A stretch of 8,291 nucleotides of DNA. It comes from Burkholderiales bacterium. GTDB lineage: Bacteria; Pseudomonadota; Gammaproteobacteria; Burkholderiales; Burkholderiaceae. The position numbers and the translations under genes are program-made. The notes under the pieces were generated by a model. The model searched no databases. It was given only the letters and a program-made list of their open reading frames with translations, and was not told where the DNA came from. Shown here in pieces: positions 1 through 6,779 of this stretch (its first letter is position 1; the number at the start of each line of letters is the position of its first letter). Location of the stretch: the NCBI GenBank assembly GCA_903643055.1, contig CAHJWV010000386.1, positions 1 to 8,291 of the forward strand, in the 5' to 3' direction.

Positions 1-2492
1 TCCTCGCCCAGGCCTTCGATCAGCGCTCGCGCCGAATCTTCCACATCGGCATGCACCACCGGCTCGATGCCCTTCGCACCATCGAGCGCCAGGTATTGGG
101 CCCGCAGCGGGCGATCGGTCTGACTCTGCATCAACGCGGCGTAGAAAGCCAATTGGGTGTCTTCCAACGGCTGCTTGACCTGCTTGCGCAAGCCTTCGGC
201 GCTGCCGGTCTTGTAGTCGATCAACTCGATTGCCGAGCCCGCTTCCAGCGGCAGCCGATCGGCGCGGTCGATGCGGCCATACAAAGCCACGCCACGCAGC
301 GCCGCCGGCGAGGTCTGGTGCTCATGCTCGCCTTGCCACCACTGCGCACCGGCTGCATCGCGCTCATGCAGCCAGGTCACATAACGCGGTGCCAGCTCGG
401 CAAAGCTCGCCGCATAGGGCAAGAAATCGGCATCGGCCAAGCCGAGAGCGGCCTGCTGCTGCAACGCGATCTCGTGCAGACGCGCGATCTCGATGTCCAT
501 CGATGCAGGCGCTTCGCGCTGCTGATGGAACTCGAACAGCACCGCATGCAGCCAGGTGCCGTAATCGCGCTTCTCGACTTCGGCGCCCAGCTCATCGGCA
601 TCGCGCAGGCGCAGCAATTGCAACGCGAAGAACCGATAAGGGCAGGCCCGCAAGGCTTCACACGCGCTGGCCGAAAGCCGCTCGGGCAACAGGTCGGCAG
701 CCTGCGGCAAAGGCTTGGCCATCGGCGCTGGCATCACGGTTTGGATGACGCGGGCTTCAGCCGATTCAGCCAGGCGCCGGCCCGCCGCACGAAGTGCCAG
801 CCGCTCGACCAACGGGCTGGCCGCAAGCGGCTCGCTGCCGTCCATGTGCCGATACAAAAGGTTGACGCGCGGCACCCGCATCGCATGCGAGAACGCCAAT
901 GTCTCGGCACGCCGCCGCTGCTCTGCACCGGGCAGCCCCAGCGCCACGGCCTGGGCATCGCTCAGCAGCGGATCGGGAGCGCCCGAAGCGCCGAGATGCC
1001 GATCATCAGCGCCCGGAAACACCAGTGCGGCAAACGGCCGCAGCATCACCCGCGCAAGCGGCGTGATCACGACCTCCGCGGTGTCTTCCGGCACGGGCGG
1101 CACGAACGACGCATCTTCCAGAACCCCATCGGCCCAGGCCACGAAGGCATCCAGGTCCATCGCGGTTTGGGCGGCCACAGCAGACAACCCGGCACCGCTC
1201 AAGCGCAAGGTCAGCAACACCTGCAGGCCCGCATCATCGGCCGCCAGCGCGGGCCAAGCTCCACTGGACTGCAAGGCTTCGCGCAGCAGAATCAGCCAGT
1301 TCGGCAACGGCAGGCGCGAGGGCTCGCTGAGCGAGGCCATCAGGCCAGCCACCCTCGCCCAGAAAGCCGCCGTGGTGGCGCTGAGCTGAGTCGCATCGAT
1401 CGCGCTCGGGCGGCTCCAGCCGTGGCCGCGGCAAGCCTGCTCGAGTTCAGCGAGCGGGCGCCGCACATCCCCCAACTCGGGCCACGTCCTCGAACCGGCT
1501 TTCAGCCAATCGAGCAGCAGATCGGTCGATGACGTCGGCCCCGCCGCTTGCAGCAGGCTCATCACCTGAGCTGCCGCGCGGGTCGTTGACAGCTTCCAGC
1601 CGGTCTCGTCCTGCAACTGAACCTGTTGGCGCTCCAGCAATGCGCGTATGCGCCTGACCAGCACACGGTCTTGCGACACCAGCCCCACCGGCACATGACC
1701 GTCCCGCACATGCACGAGCACCTGTGCCGCCGCGCACTGAGCTTCGTGCTCGAAGGCGTGGCAAGGTGTCAGGCTGACATGCTCACCCCCTTCAAACAAG
1801 CGCTCGTCGGGCGGGTCACAGTCGATCAGCAGCCCGGGCAGATCGGACAAAGCCAACAGCTGTTCGGCCAACGGGTCGGTGCCTCCGGCACGCAGGACGA
1901 TCCAGGCTGACGGCCGCAGTGAAAACAAGGCATCGCTGGCGGGGGTTGGGGCAAGCGCAGCCCATTCCATCGCCACGCGCGCCAGCAGCCGTTCGCTTGA
2001 GCCCGGGCCGCCGATTGGCGCAAGCAATTCACGCGCTGCCTCCCAATGGGCTTCTCGCGACGGCTCAGGCACGGCTGCTGCAGCGCGGGCCAAGGCATGC
2101 GCGGTGGTGACCAGGCTGGCCACGGATTCATTGAAAGCACGGGGATCGCGCTTGCGCCAATCCACCGCCCACTCCTGTGATTGAAGAAGCCGGGCCGCCG
2201 TCAAACGATCGGTTCCGGCGTCGAAGCTGAGTTGACCTTCGGTTGCGACCGCAGCGGGAGCCAGCGAGCGAGCCAGCGTCTGTGAGGTCTCGATACGCGG
2301 CATCCAACCCCCCGCCTGGATCCATGCGCGGCGCGCTGGCGGCAAATGTTGAGCAAACGGCACCAGAACCATCGCGTTGCGAATGGTGACCTTGTGCTGG
2401 TTGGCCCAATCACTGGCAGTGGCTACGATGCGCCCCCATTCCTCCCCATCGTTGCAGGCGTTTCGAAATAAAAATCGGGCTATCGACGCCAT
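1..2492 (-). CDS. AddB-like PD-(D/E)XK nuclease, putative DNA repair protein (3' end off the window)
   Basis: One uninterrupted minus-strand frame of 830 codons runs off the left edge. It matches the AddB-like 'probable DNA repair protein' group (about 850-900 residues), so the C-terminal tail is missing here. Seen: residues 41-48 read MVLVPFAQ, an N-terminal strand typical of the group. I see no Walker A P-loop, unlike Bacillus AddB. Around 475-497 is a helicase-like segment with VFPGADD. The nuclease domain starts near 611 with CPYRFF (617-622), then a conserved His (H649 in GTWLHAVL), GRIDRAD (D742), IDYKTG (D759, K761) and QLAFYA (Q780, Y784), so the catalytic PD-(D/E)XK set looks intact. 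C617 could be the first ligand of an AddB-type Fe-S cluster; any further Cys would lie off the window. By family it should process double-strand DNA ends with an AddA/UvrD-like helicase (inference). ATG at 2492 lacks a clear Shine-Dalgarno; GTG at 2519, with AAGG upstream, is an alternative. Confidence 0.88.
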   Translation of the reverse strand, partial: MASIARFLFRNACNDGEEWGRIVATASDWANQHKVTIRNAMVLVPFAQHLPPARRAWIQAGGWMPRIETSQTLARSLAPAAVATEGQLSFDAGTDRLTAARLLQSQEWAVDWRKRDPRAFNESVASLVTTAHALARAAAAVPEPSREAHWEAARELLAPIGGPGSSERLLARVAMEWAALAPTPASDALFSLRPSAWIVLRAGGTDPLAEQLLALSDLPGLLIDCDPPDERLFEGGEHVSLTPCHAFEHEAQCAAAQVLVHVRDGHVPVGLVSQDRVLVRRIRALLERQQVQLQDETGWKLSTTRAAAQVMSLLQAAGPTSSTDLLLDWLKAGSRTWPELGDVRRPLAELEQACRGHGWSRPSAIDATQLSATTAAFWARVAGLMASLSEPSRLPLPNWLILLREALQSSGAWPALAADDAGLQVLLTLRLSGAGLSAVAAQTAMDLDAFVAWADGVLEDASFVPPVPEDTAEVVITPLARVMLRPFAALVFPGADDRHLGASGAPDPLLSDAQAVALGLPGAEQRRRAETLAFSHAMRVPRVNLLYRHMDGSEPLAASPLVERLALRAAGRRLAESAEARVIQTVMPAPMAKPLPQAADLLPERLSASACEALRACPYRFFALQLLRLRDADELGAEVEKRDYGTWLHAVLFEFHQQREAPASMDIEIARLHEIALQQQAALGLADADFLPYAASFAELAPRYVTWLHERDAAGAQWWQGEHEHQTSPAALRGVALYGRIDRADRLPLEAGSAIELIDYKTGSAEGLRKQVKQPLEDTQLAFYAALMQSQTDRPLRAQYLALDGAKGIEPVVHADVEDSARALIEGLGE

Positions 2493-2594
2493 AGTCAGGA
2501 TGAAGGTGGACCGAGGCACGGGCGCAAGGCCTTTGTGTCAAAATCATTTTGCCTTGCCGCTCAGATCGAGTGGTGTAAGCCATAGGACAAGACC
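2493..2594. promoter_or_regulatory. Divergent spacer between nuclease gene and trxA, with odd palindrome
   Basis: This spacer of about 100 bp must hold the start signals for both divergent genes. It contains the perfect 13-base palindrome CAAAATCATTTTG (2539-2551) and AAGGCCTT (2526-2533). A consensus-like TTGACA lies on the minus strand (2541 down to 2536), but no matching -10 is visible at 16-18 bp. I found no convincing plus-strand promoter either. AGGA at 2584-2587 is a good ribosome-binding site seven bases before the trxA ATG. The regulatory role is inferred from position only. Confidence 0.35.
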
Positions 2595-2924
2595 ATGAGC
2601 AGTGAATTGATCAAAAACACCACCGACGCATCGTTCGATGCCGACGTTCTTAAATCCACCAAGCCCGTCCTCGTGGACTATTGGGCCGAATGGTGCGGCC
2701 CTTGCAAAGCCATCGCGCCGATTCTCGATGAAGTTGCAAAGACCTACGACGGTCGCTTGCAGATCGCCAAGCTCAATGTCGATGACAACCGCGATGTGCC
2801 GGCCAAGTTCGGTATCCGTGGCATCCCGACCTTGATGATCTTCAAGGACGGCCAGCTTGCAGCGACCAAGGTTGGCGCCTTGACCAAAGCCCAGTTGACG
2901 GCCTTCGTCGACGGTCATCTATAA
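2595..2924 (+). CDS. trxA: Thioredoxin 1
   Basis: A 109-residue cytoplasmic thioredoxin, the usual length for the family. The redox motif WCGPC spans residues 33-37 (catalytic C34 and C37). The buried Asp is D28 in VDYWAEW, and the cis-proline is P78 in RGIPT; these correspond to D26, C32/C35 and P76 of E. coli TrxA. It reduces protein disulfides (ribonucleotide reductase, PAPS reductase and others in well-studied bacteria) and is recycled by NADPH-thioredoxin reductase, which is not in this window. The ATG follows AGGA at a spacing of seven bases. It lies 232 bp upstream of rho on the same strand, the trxA-rho order also found in E. coli. The absence of an obvious intrinsic terminator after it allows read-through into the rho leader. 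Nothing is missing or unusual. Confidence 0.98.
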   Translation: MSSELIKNTTDASFDADVLKSTKPVLVDYWAEWCGPCKAIAPILDEVAKTYDGRLQIAKLNVDDNRDVPAKFGIRGIPTLMIFKDGQLAATKVGALTKAQLTAFVDGHL

Positions 2925-3156
2925 TCAAACCAATCGCGGTGGAACCGGGTTGAGCCGCCAAGGCCCACCCAGACTCCACCGCCAGAAGTTTCCGCCACCA
3001 CGCCCGATAGCGGCGCGCAGGTTCGGCACCCCACTCCAGCGTTTCGTTTTTTTCGTTCGCAAAGCGCGACTTCACACCGGCCATGGTCCGGGCGTGGATC
3101 CATCGCAACCCGGCACATGGCTTCGGCATGCCGTCATCACCCCAGGGTCATCGCCC
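2925..3156 (+). promoter_or_regulatory. rho leader: C-rich, rut-like segment, inverted repeat and T7 tract
   Basis: The trxA-rho spacer carries no gene that I can support. Bases 2961-3000 are strongly C-rich and G-poor (19 C, 7 G, 10 A, 4 T), the composition expected of a Rho utilization (rut) site, and CCGCCA occurs three times (2955, 2979, 2993). A perfect 8-bp inverted repeat, GCGGTGGA (2936-2943) with TCCACCGC (2975-2982), encloses 31 bases. A run of seven T lies at 3047-3053 without a convincing hairpin before it. In E. coli rho represses itself by Rho-dependent termination in its leader; the same mechanism is inferred here. AGGG at 3144-3147 is the probable ribosome-binding site of rho. 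Confidence 0.45.
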
Positions 3157-4419
3157 ATGCATCTGTCTGAACTGAAAGCGCTCCACGTCTCCGAACTCAT
3201 CAAGATGGGTGAAGCGTTGGAGATCGAAAACGTCGCTCGCATGCGCAAGCAGGAGTTGATGTTTGCGATCATGAAAAAGCGCGCCAAAGGCGGAGAGCAA
3301 GTCTTCGGCGATGGGGTACTAGAGGTGCTGCCCGACGGCTTCGGCTTCCTGCGTGCGCCCGATGCCAGCTATATGGCATCGACCGACGACATCTACTTAT
3401 CGCCCAGCCAGATTCGCCGCTTCAACCTGCATACCGGTGATGCGATCGAAGGCGAGGTTCGCGTCCCGAAAGACGGCGAACGCTACTTCGCGCTGGTCAA
3501 AGTCGATCGCGTCAATGAGCTGACGCCGGAGGAGAGCAAGCACAAGATCATGTTCGAGAACTTGACGCCCCTCTTTCCGAAAGAGGCCTTCAAGCTCGAG
3601 CGCGACATCAAGGGTGAAGAGAACATCACCAGCCGCATCATTGACCTGATTGCTCCGCTCGGCAAAGGCCAGCGGGCCTTGCTGGTCGCACCGCCCAAGA
3701 GCGGCAAGACGGTGATGATGCAGCACCTCGCGCATGCGATCGTCGCCAACCACCCCGACGTTTATCTGATCGTGTTGCTCGTTGACGAGCGCCCGGAAGA
3801 AGTGACCGAAATGCAGCGCACAGTGCGCGGTGAAGTCATCAGTTCCACGTTCGACGAACCGGCAGCCCGCCACGTCCAAGTGGCTGAAATGGTGATCGAG
3901 CGCGCCAAGCGTTTGGTCGAAATGAAGAAGGATGTGGTCATCCTGCTGGACTCGATCACCCGCTTGGCCCGTGCCTACAACAACGTGCTTCCCTCGTCCG
4001 GCAAGGTGCTGACGGGTGGTGTGGACGCCAGCGCCTTGCAGCGCCCGAAGCGCTTCTTCGGGGCGGCGCGCAACATCGAAGAAGGTGGTTCGCTGACCAT
4101 CATCGGAACGGCGCTGGTCGATACCGGCAGCCGCATGGACGAAGTAATCTACGAAGAGTTCAAGGGCACTGGCAACTGCGAAATCCATTTGGATCGCCGC
4201 ATGGCCGAGAAGCGCGTCTACCCATCGATCTTGCTCAACAAGTCGGGCACGCGCCGCGAAGAGTTGCTGCTCAAACCGGAGATCCTGCAAAAGACCTGGA
4301 TCTTGCGCAAGCTGCTCTATCCAATGGATGAGATCGAGGCGATGGAATTCATTCTCGACAAGATGAAGTCCACGAAAAACAACCTGGACTTCTTCGACAT
4401 GATGCGCCGCGGCGGCTGA
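3157..4419 (+). CDS. rho: Transcription termination factor Rho
   Basis: A 420-residue Rho, the hexameric RNA-dependent ATPase/translocase that ends transcription at C-rich untranslated RNA. Domains in order: the N-terminal helical Rho_N domain (1-45), the cold-shock-like RNA-binding domain (about 48-120) with DGFGFLR at 60-66, and the RecA-type motor from about 150. Walker A is APPKSGKT (K184, T185) and Walker B is [10 protein letters not shown]. The Q-loop segment KVLTGGVDA, the R-loop segment EEFKGTGN and the arginine-finger region AEKRVYPS are all intact. It aligns with E. coli Rho almost without gaps. The frame stays open upstream to TTG at 2950, but the ATG at 3157 is chosen because [15 protein letters not shown] matches the E. 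coli N-terminus (MNLTELK...) and AGGG lies nine bases before it. rpmE follows 108 bp downstream. The gene is likely autoregulated through its C-rich leader (inference). Confidence 0.99.
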   Translation: MHLSELKALHVSELIKMGEALEIENVARMRKQELMFAIMKKRAKGGEQVFGDGVLEVLPDGFGFLRAPDASYMASTDDIYLSPSQIRRFNLHTGDAIEGEVRVPKDGERYFALVKVDRVNELTPEESKHKIMFENLTPLFPKEAFKLERDIKGEENITSRIIDLIAPLGKGQRALLVAPPKSGKTVMMQHLAHAIVANHPDVYLIVLLVDERPEEVTEMQRTVRGEVISSTFDEPAARHVQVAEMVIERAKRLVEMKKDVVILLDSITRLARAYNNVLPSSGKVLTGGVDASALQRPKRFFGAARNIEEGGSLTIIGTALVDTGSRMDEVIYEEFKGTGNCEIHLDRRMAEKRVYPSILLNKSGTRREELLLKPEILQKTWILRKLLYPMDEIEAMEFILDKMKSTKNNLDFFDMMRRGG

Positions 4420-4450
4420 TTGGCGCGGTCTCAATACCTCATGTCATAAT
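4420..4450 (+). promoter_or_regulatory. Likely sigma-70 promoter of rpmE (extended -10)
   Basis: CATAAT (4445-4450) matches the -10 consensus at five of six bases and is preceded by TG at 4442-4443, giving an extended -10. TTGGCG at 4420-4425 (four of six) could be the -35, though the 19-bp spacer is long; an extended -10 tolerates a poor -35. Transcription would begin near 4457, giving an rpmE leader of about 70 nt. This suggests rpmE can be expressed apart from rho. Confidence 0.5.
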
Positions 4451-4465
4451 TGCGGGTTTACCGCA
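4451..4465 (+). repeat. Short inverted repeat after rho
   Basis: TGCGG and CCGCA form a 5-bp stem around the loop GTTTA. It overlaps the expected rpmE transcription start, so in an rpmE-only transcript it would be incomplete. In a transcript reading through from rho it would fold. No T tract follows, so it is not an intrinsic terminator. Confidence 0.35.
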
Positions 4466-4477
4466 TTCTGGAAAGTG

Positions 4478-4494
4478 CGCCGAATGGTTCGGCG
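4478..4494 (+). promoter_or_regulatory. Hairpin in the rpmE 5' leader
   Basis: CGCCGAA (4478-4484) and TTCGGCG (4488-4494) are perfect 7-bp complements around the three-base loop TGG. Two G-U pairs could extend the base (4477 with 4495, 4476 with 4496). No T tract follows, so it is not an intrinsic terminator. It ends 33 bases before the rpmE ATG and 20 bases before its ribosome-binding site, which places it in the untranslated leader. A role in autogenous control by L31 is possible but unproven. Confidence 0.5.
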
Positions 4495-4527
4495 TGGCTC
4501 CCGGGTCTCACAGCGAAGAGGTTTGCA

Positions 4528-4782
4528 ATGAAAGAAGGCATCCATCCCAACTACCGCGACGTCTGCTTCGTGGATTTGTCGAATGGTTTCAAGTTCGTGA
4601 CCCGCTCCTGCGCTCACAGCAAAGAATCCATCAAGCTCGAAGACGGCCGTGAAGTGCCGCTGTTCAAGCTCGAAACCACCAGCGAATCGCACCCCTTTTA
4701 TACCGGTACCCAAAAGAGCGTCGACTCGCTGGGCGGCCGTGTCGAGAAGTTCCGCAACAAGTTTGCGCACCTCAAGAAATAA
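4528..4782 (+). CDS. rpmE2: 50S ribosomal protein L31, type B (zinc-free)
   Basis: An 84-residue L31 of the large ribosomal subunit, located at the subunit interface by knowledge of the family. It is the type B (C-minus) form. It begins [12 protein letters not shown], has [12 protein letters not shown] at 16-27, and carries HPFYTGTQ without the CxC and CxxC zinc ligands of type A. Two isolated cysteines, C13 and C28, do not form a zinc-binding pattern. The ATG at 4528 is chosen because GAAGAGG lies six bases upstream and the family starts there; the frame is open further upstream but reads unrelated sequence. It follows rho by 108 bp with its own probable promoter and ends in a strong terminator, so it closes the transcript. 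Type B paralogs are often Zur-repressed where a type A copy exists. I see no Zur-like box here, and type B may be the main L31 (inference). Confidence 0.96.
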   Translation: MKEGIHPNYRDVCFVDLSNGFKFVTRSCAHSKESIKLEDGREVPLFKLETTSESHPFYTGTQKSVDSLGGRVEKFRNKFAHLKK

Positions 4783-4802
4783 GCGACTCTCCGCTCACAG
4801 AC

Positions 4803-4827
4803 AAAGGCAGCTTCGGCTGCCTTTTTT
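4803..4827 (+). terminator. Intrinsic terminator after rpmE
   Basis: GGCAGC (4806-4811), loop TTCG (4812-4815) and GCTGCC (4816-4821) form a perfect stem. AAA/TTT pairs (4803-4805 with 4822-4824) extend it, and the T run reaches 4827. The C(TTCG)G tetraloop is the exceptionally stable kind common in bacterial terminators. It starts 20 bases after the rpmE stop codon and separates the rho-rpmE unit from the membrane protein gene. Confidence 0.95.
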
Positions 4828-4897
4828 CTTGGCTTCGTTGCCTGGCTACAGCGACCGTGATGGCTGATGGGGCGATCGATTTATTTCCCCCTACAGC

Positions 4898-6640
4898 GTG
4901 CGTGTCGTCACGTTGCCATTCAAAGTTGCTGCATCATCGCCGGGTCAAAAACACCGTGATGCCTTGAACACTCCCAACCCCGCCCTCGTCACCGAACGCG
5001 CAGCCAAGCGCTTGCCGCGCATCGCTTTGTTGCTGCTTTGCGCCGCTTATCTGTTGCCCGGCCTGTTCGGCCGCGACCCCTGGAAAGCCGCCGACATCAC
5101 CGCCTTCGGCTACATGGTGAACATCGCGCAAGGCCATACCGGCTGGCTGTCGCCCATGGTGGGCGGATTGCCGGCAGACGCCGCGCTGCTGCCGTATTGG
5201 CTCGGCGCCAGCGTCATCAAGCTGCTGACGCCATGGCTCTCGCCAGAGTTGGCCGCTCGCATTCCGTTCACGGTGTTGCTTGGGCTCACGCTCTTGTTGA
5301 CCTGGTACAGCACCTATCACCTCGCCCGGACCGAAGCAGCCCAACCGGTGCCCTTTGCGTTCGGTGGTGAAGCCAGCCCGGTTGACTATGCAAGAGCGAT
5401 TGCCGATGGAGCGCTGCTGGCGGTGATTGCAGCGCTCGGCCTGCTTCAACTGGGCCACGAGACCACGCCGGAACTCGTGCAACTGGCCAGCGTCTCGCTG
5501 CTGCTTTATTCGCTGGCCGCCAGCCCCTTTCGTGTTTGGCAAAGCAGGATCGCCGCGTTGTTGGCATTGCCAGCACTTGCAGCCAGCGGCGCACCCAGCA
5601 TTGCGCTGCTGCTGTCCATCGCCGGCGCGCTGACTTGCATCCGGTCCAGCTACGCGCCCTCACGCCAGTTCTGGCCTTGGCTGGTCATGAGTGGCACCTT
5701 GGCGGCACTGGTTGCCACAAAGCTCAATGCCTGGGGTTGGCGTGTCGACAGCTATACCCAACTGAGCGACGTCTTCAGCCTCTTCCGCCTGTTCCTGTGG
5801 TTCCTGTGGCCCGTCTGGCCATTGGCAATGTGGACGCTGTGGCGTTGGCGCAAACACCTGCTGCACCGTCATATCTCGGTACCGCTCGGCTGCGCCTTGG
5901 TCAGCATGCTGGCCAGCGTCGTGATGGGTGGCTCCGACCGCGCATTGATGCTGGCCGTACCACCTCTCGCGGCATTGGCTGCGTTCGCATTGCCAACCTT
6001 GCACCGCGGCACCTCGGCAGCGATCGATTGGTTCTCGGTGTTTTTCTTCAGCGTCTCGGCGCTGGCGATCTGGGTCATCTACCTTTCCGTCTACACGGGG
6101 TATCCGGCGAAGCCTGCGGCCAATGTTTATCGCCTGGCACCGGGCTTCCTGCCATCGTTCTCAGTGCTGGCGCTGATTCTCGCGATCCTCGGCTCACTGG
6201 CCTGGATATGGCTTGTCTACTGGCGCACCGGCCGCAACCGGCACCCGCTGTGGAAGAGCATGGTGCTGCCAGCCAGTGGCGTCGCGCTGTGCTGGTTGCT
6301 GCTGATGACGCTGGCGCTGCCGATCTTCGATTACGCCCGCAGTTACCGGCCCTTGATCAATCGTGTTGCGCAATACGTGCCGCGCGACGTCTGCATCGCA
6401 GCGCCCGGCATGACCCGCGCGCAATTGGCCGCGCTGGAATATTTCGGTGATTTCCGCGTCGATGGCACGACCAGCGCAAGCGCCACCCGCTGTGAATTCC
6501 TGCTGCTGACCGAATCATTGCGCCAGCGCAAACCGGTCGAGCCCGGTTGGTTGCTGGTCGCGCGGGAGCTGCGTCCGTCTGACAAAGACGAGGTGATCGC
6601 AATCTATCGCCGCAACAGCGAAGACTTTCCGGATTCCTGA
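4898..6640 (+). CDS. Putative ArnT/PMT-like (GT-C fold) membrane glycosyltransferase
   Basis: A hydrophobic protein of up to 580 residues with about 11-13 predicted membrane spans. The first is near residues 39-57, and a more polar C-terminal domain runs from about 485 to 580. After the first span, DPWKAADITAFGYM (60-73) sits where ArnT-type enzymes carry W-x-x-D/E; D66 is the candidate catalytic acid. PADAALLPYWLGASVIKL (92-109) followed by AARIPF (119-124) resembles the PPL-YWL...ARLP segment of the PMT_2 family. Such enzymes move a sugar from a polyprenyl-phosphate carrier on the periplasmic side; the substrate and acceptor here cannot be told. The start is uncertain: GTG at 4898 and TTG at 4964 are both possible, neither has a clear ribosome-binding site, and the first 35 or so residues are not family-like. 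It lies downstream of the rpmE terminator and converges with phoR. Confidence 0.8.
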   Translation: MRVVTLPFKVAASSPGQKHRDALNTPNPALVTERAAKRLPRIALLLLCAAYLLPGLFGRDPWKAADITAFGYMVNIAQGHTGWLSPMVGGLPADAALLPYWLGASVIKLLTPWLSPELAARIPFTVLLGLTLLLTWYSTYHLARTEAAQPVPFAFGGEASPVDYARAIADGALLAVIAALGLLQLGHETTPELVQLASVSLLLYSLAASPFRVWQSRIAALLALPALAASGAPSIALLLSIAGALTCIRSSYAPSRQFWPWLVMSGTLAALVATKLNAWGWRVDSYTQLSDVFSLFRLFLWFLWPVWPLAMWTLWRWRKHLLHRHISVPLGCALVSMLASVVMGGSDRALMLAVPPLAALAAFALPTLHRGTSAAIDWFSVFFFSVSALAIWVIYLSVYTGYPAKPAANVYRLAPGFLPSFSVLALILAILGSLAWIWLVYWRTGRNRHPLWKSMVLPASGVALCWLLLMTLALPIFDYARSYRPLINRVAQYVPRDVCIAAPGMTRAQLAALEYFGDFRVDGTTSASATRCEFLLLTESLRQRKPVEPGWLLVARELRPSDKDEVIAIYRRNSEDFPDS

Positions 6641-6779
6641 TTGCGAGCGCCCGTCGGTTTGAGATGAGCAAGGCGGATCAAGGATCGGTCAGCCTGTCAA
6701 CCCGCCCCGCAGATCATTGACCGAACGGCCCCAGAAGACCTTGGCCAATGACTGTGTCACGCACTGCCGACCTTACCGA
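6641..6779. other. Convergent spacer with one inverted repeat
   Basis: Between the convergent membrane-protein gene and phoR, no gene is visible. TCGGTCA (6685-6691) and TGACCGA (6718-6724) form a perfect 7-bp inverted repeat around 26 bases. Neither strand has a T tract after it, so a classic intrinsic terminator is lacking on both sides. Ending by Rho or by collision of transcripts is possible (inference). Confidence 0.3.

Noticed and set aside
51..1532. 493-codon plus-strand open frame antisense to the nuclease gene
   Set aside because: It reads low-complexity, Arg/Gln/His-rich protein with no family motifs, while the opposite strand encodes a continuous AddB-like nuclease with all catalytic motifs. 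In GC-rich DNA such long antisense frames are expected.
3041..3068. Possible intrinsic terminator around the T7 tract before rho
   Set aside because: The T run would lie in the loop of the only nearby imperfect stem (GCGTTTCG with CGCAAAGCGC), not after it, so it does not fit an intrinsic terminator.
2950..3156. 69-residue N-terminal extension of Rho from TTG 2950
   Set aside because: The extension has no similarity to Rho, lacks a ribosome-binding site, and coincides with the C-rich leader. The ATG at 3157 gives the family's exact length and N-terminus.
3397..4434. 345-codon minus-strand open frame opposite rho
   Set aside because: A shadow of rho's codon usage: it is His/Asp-rich and has no recognisable domain, while rho on the plus strand is beyond doubt.
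4450..4527. 26-residue N-terminal extension of L31
   Set aside because: It starts at the promoter -10 region and spans the leader hairpin. The internal ATG at 4528 has a strong ribosome-binding site and the conserved L31 start.
4869..4890. GGGG...CCCC inverted repeat before the membrane protein gene
   Set aside because: It has only four base pairs with a 14-base AT-rich loop, well within chance, and no promoter or operator could be tied to it.
5536..6450. 304-codon plus-strand frame inside the membrane glycosyltransferase gene
   Set aside because: It is an out-of-frame reading of the membrane protein gene, which in its own frame gives regular hydrophobic spans and family-like motifs. The alternative is Arg/Ala/His-rich without motifs.
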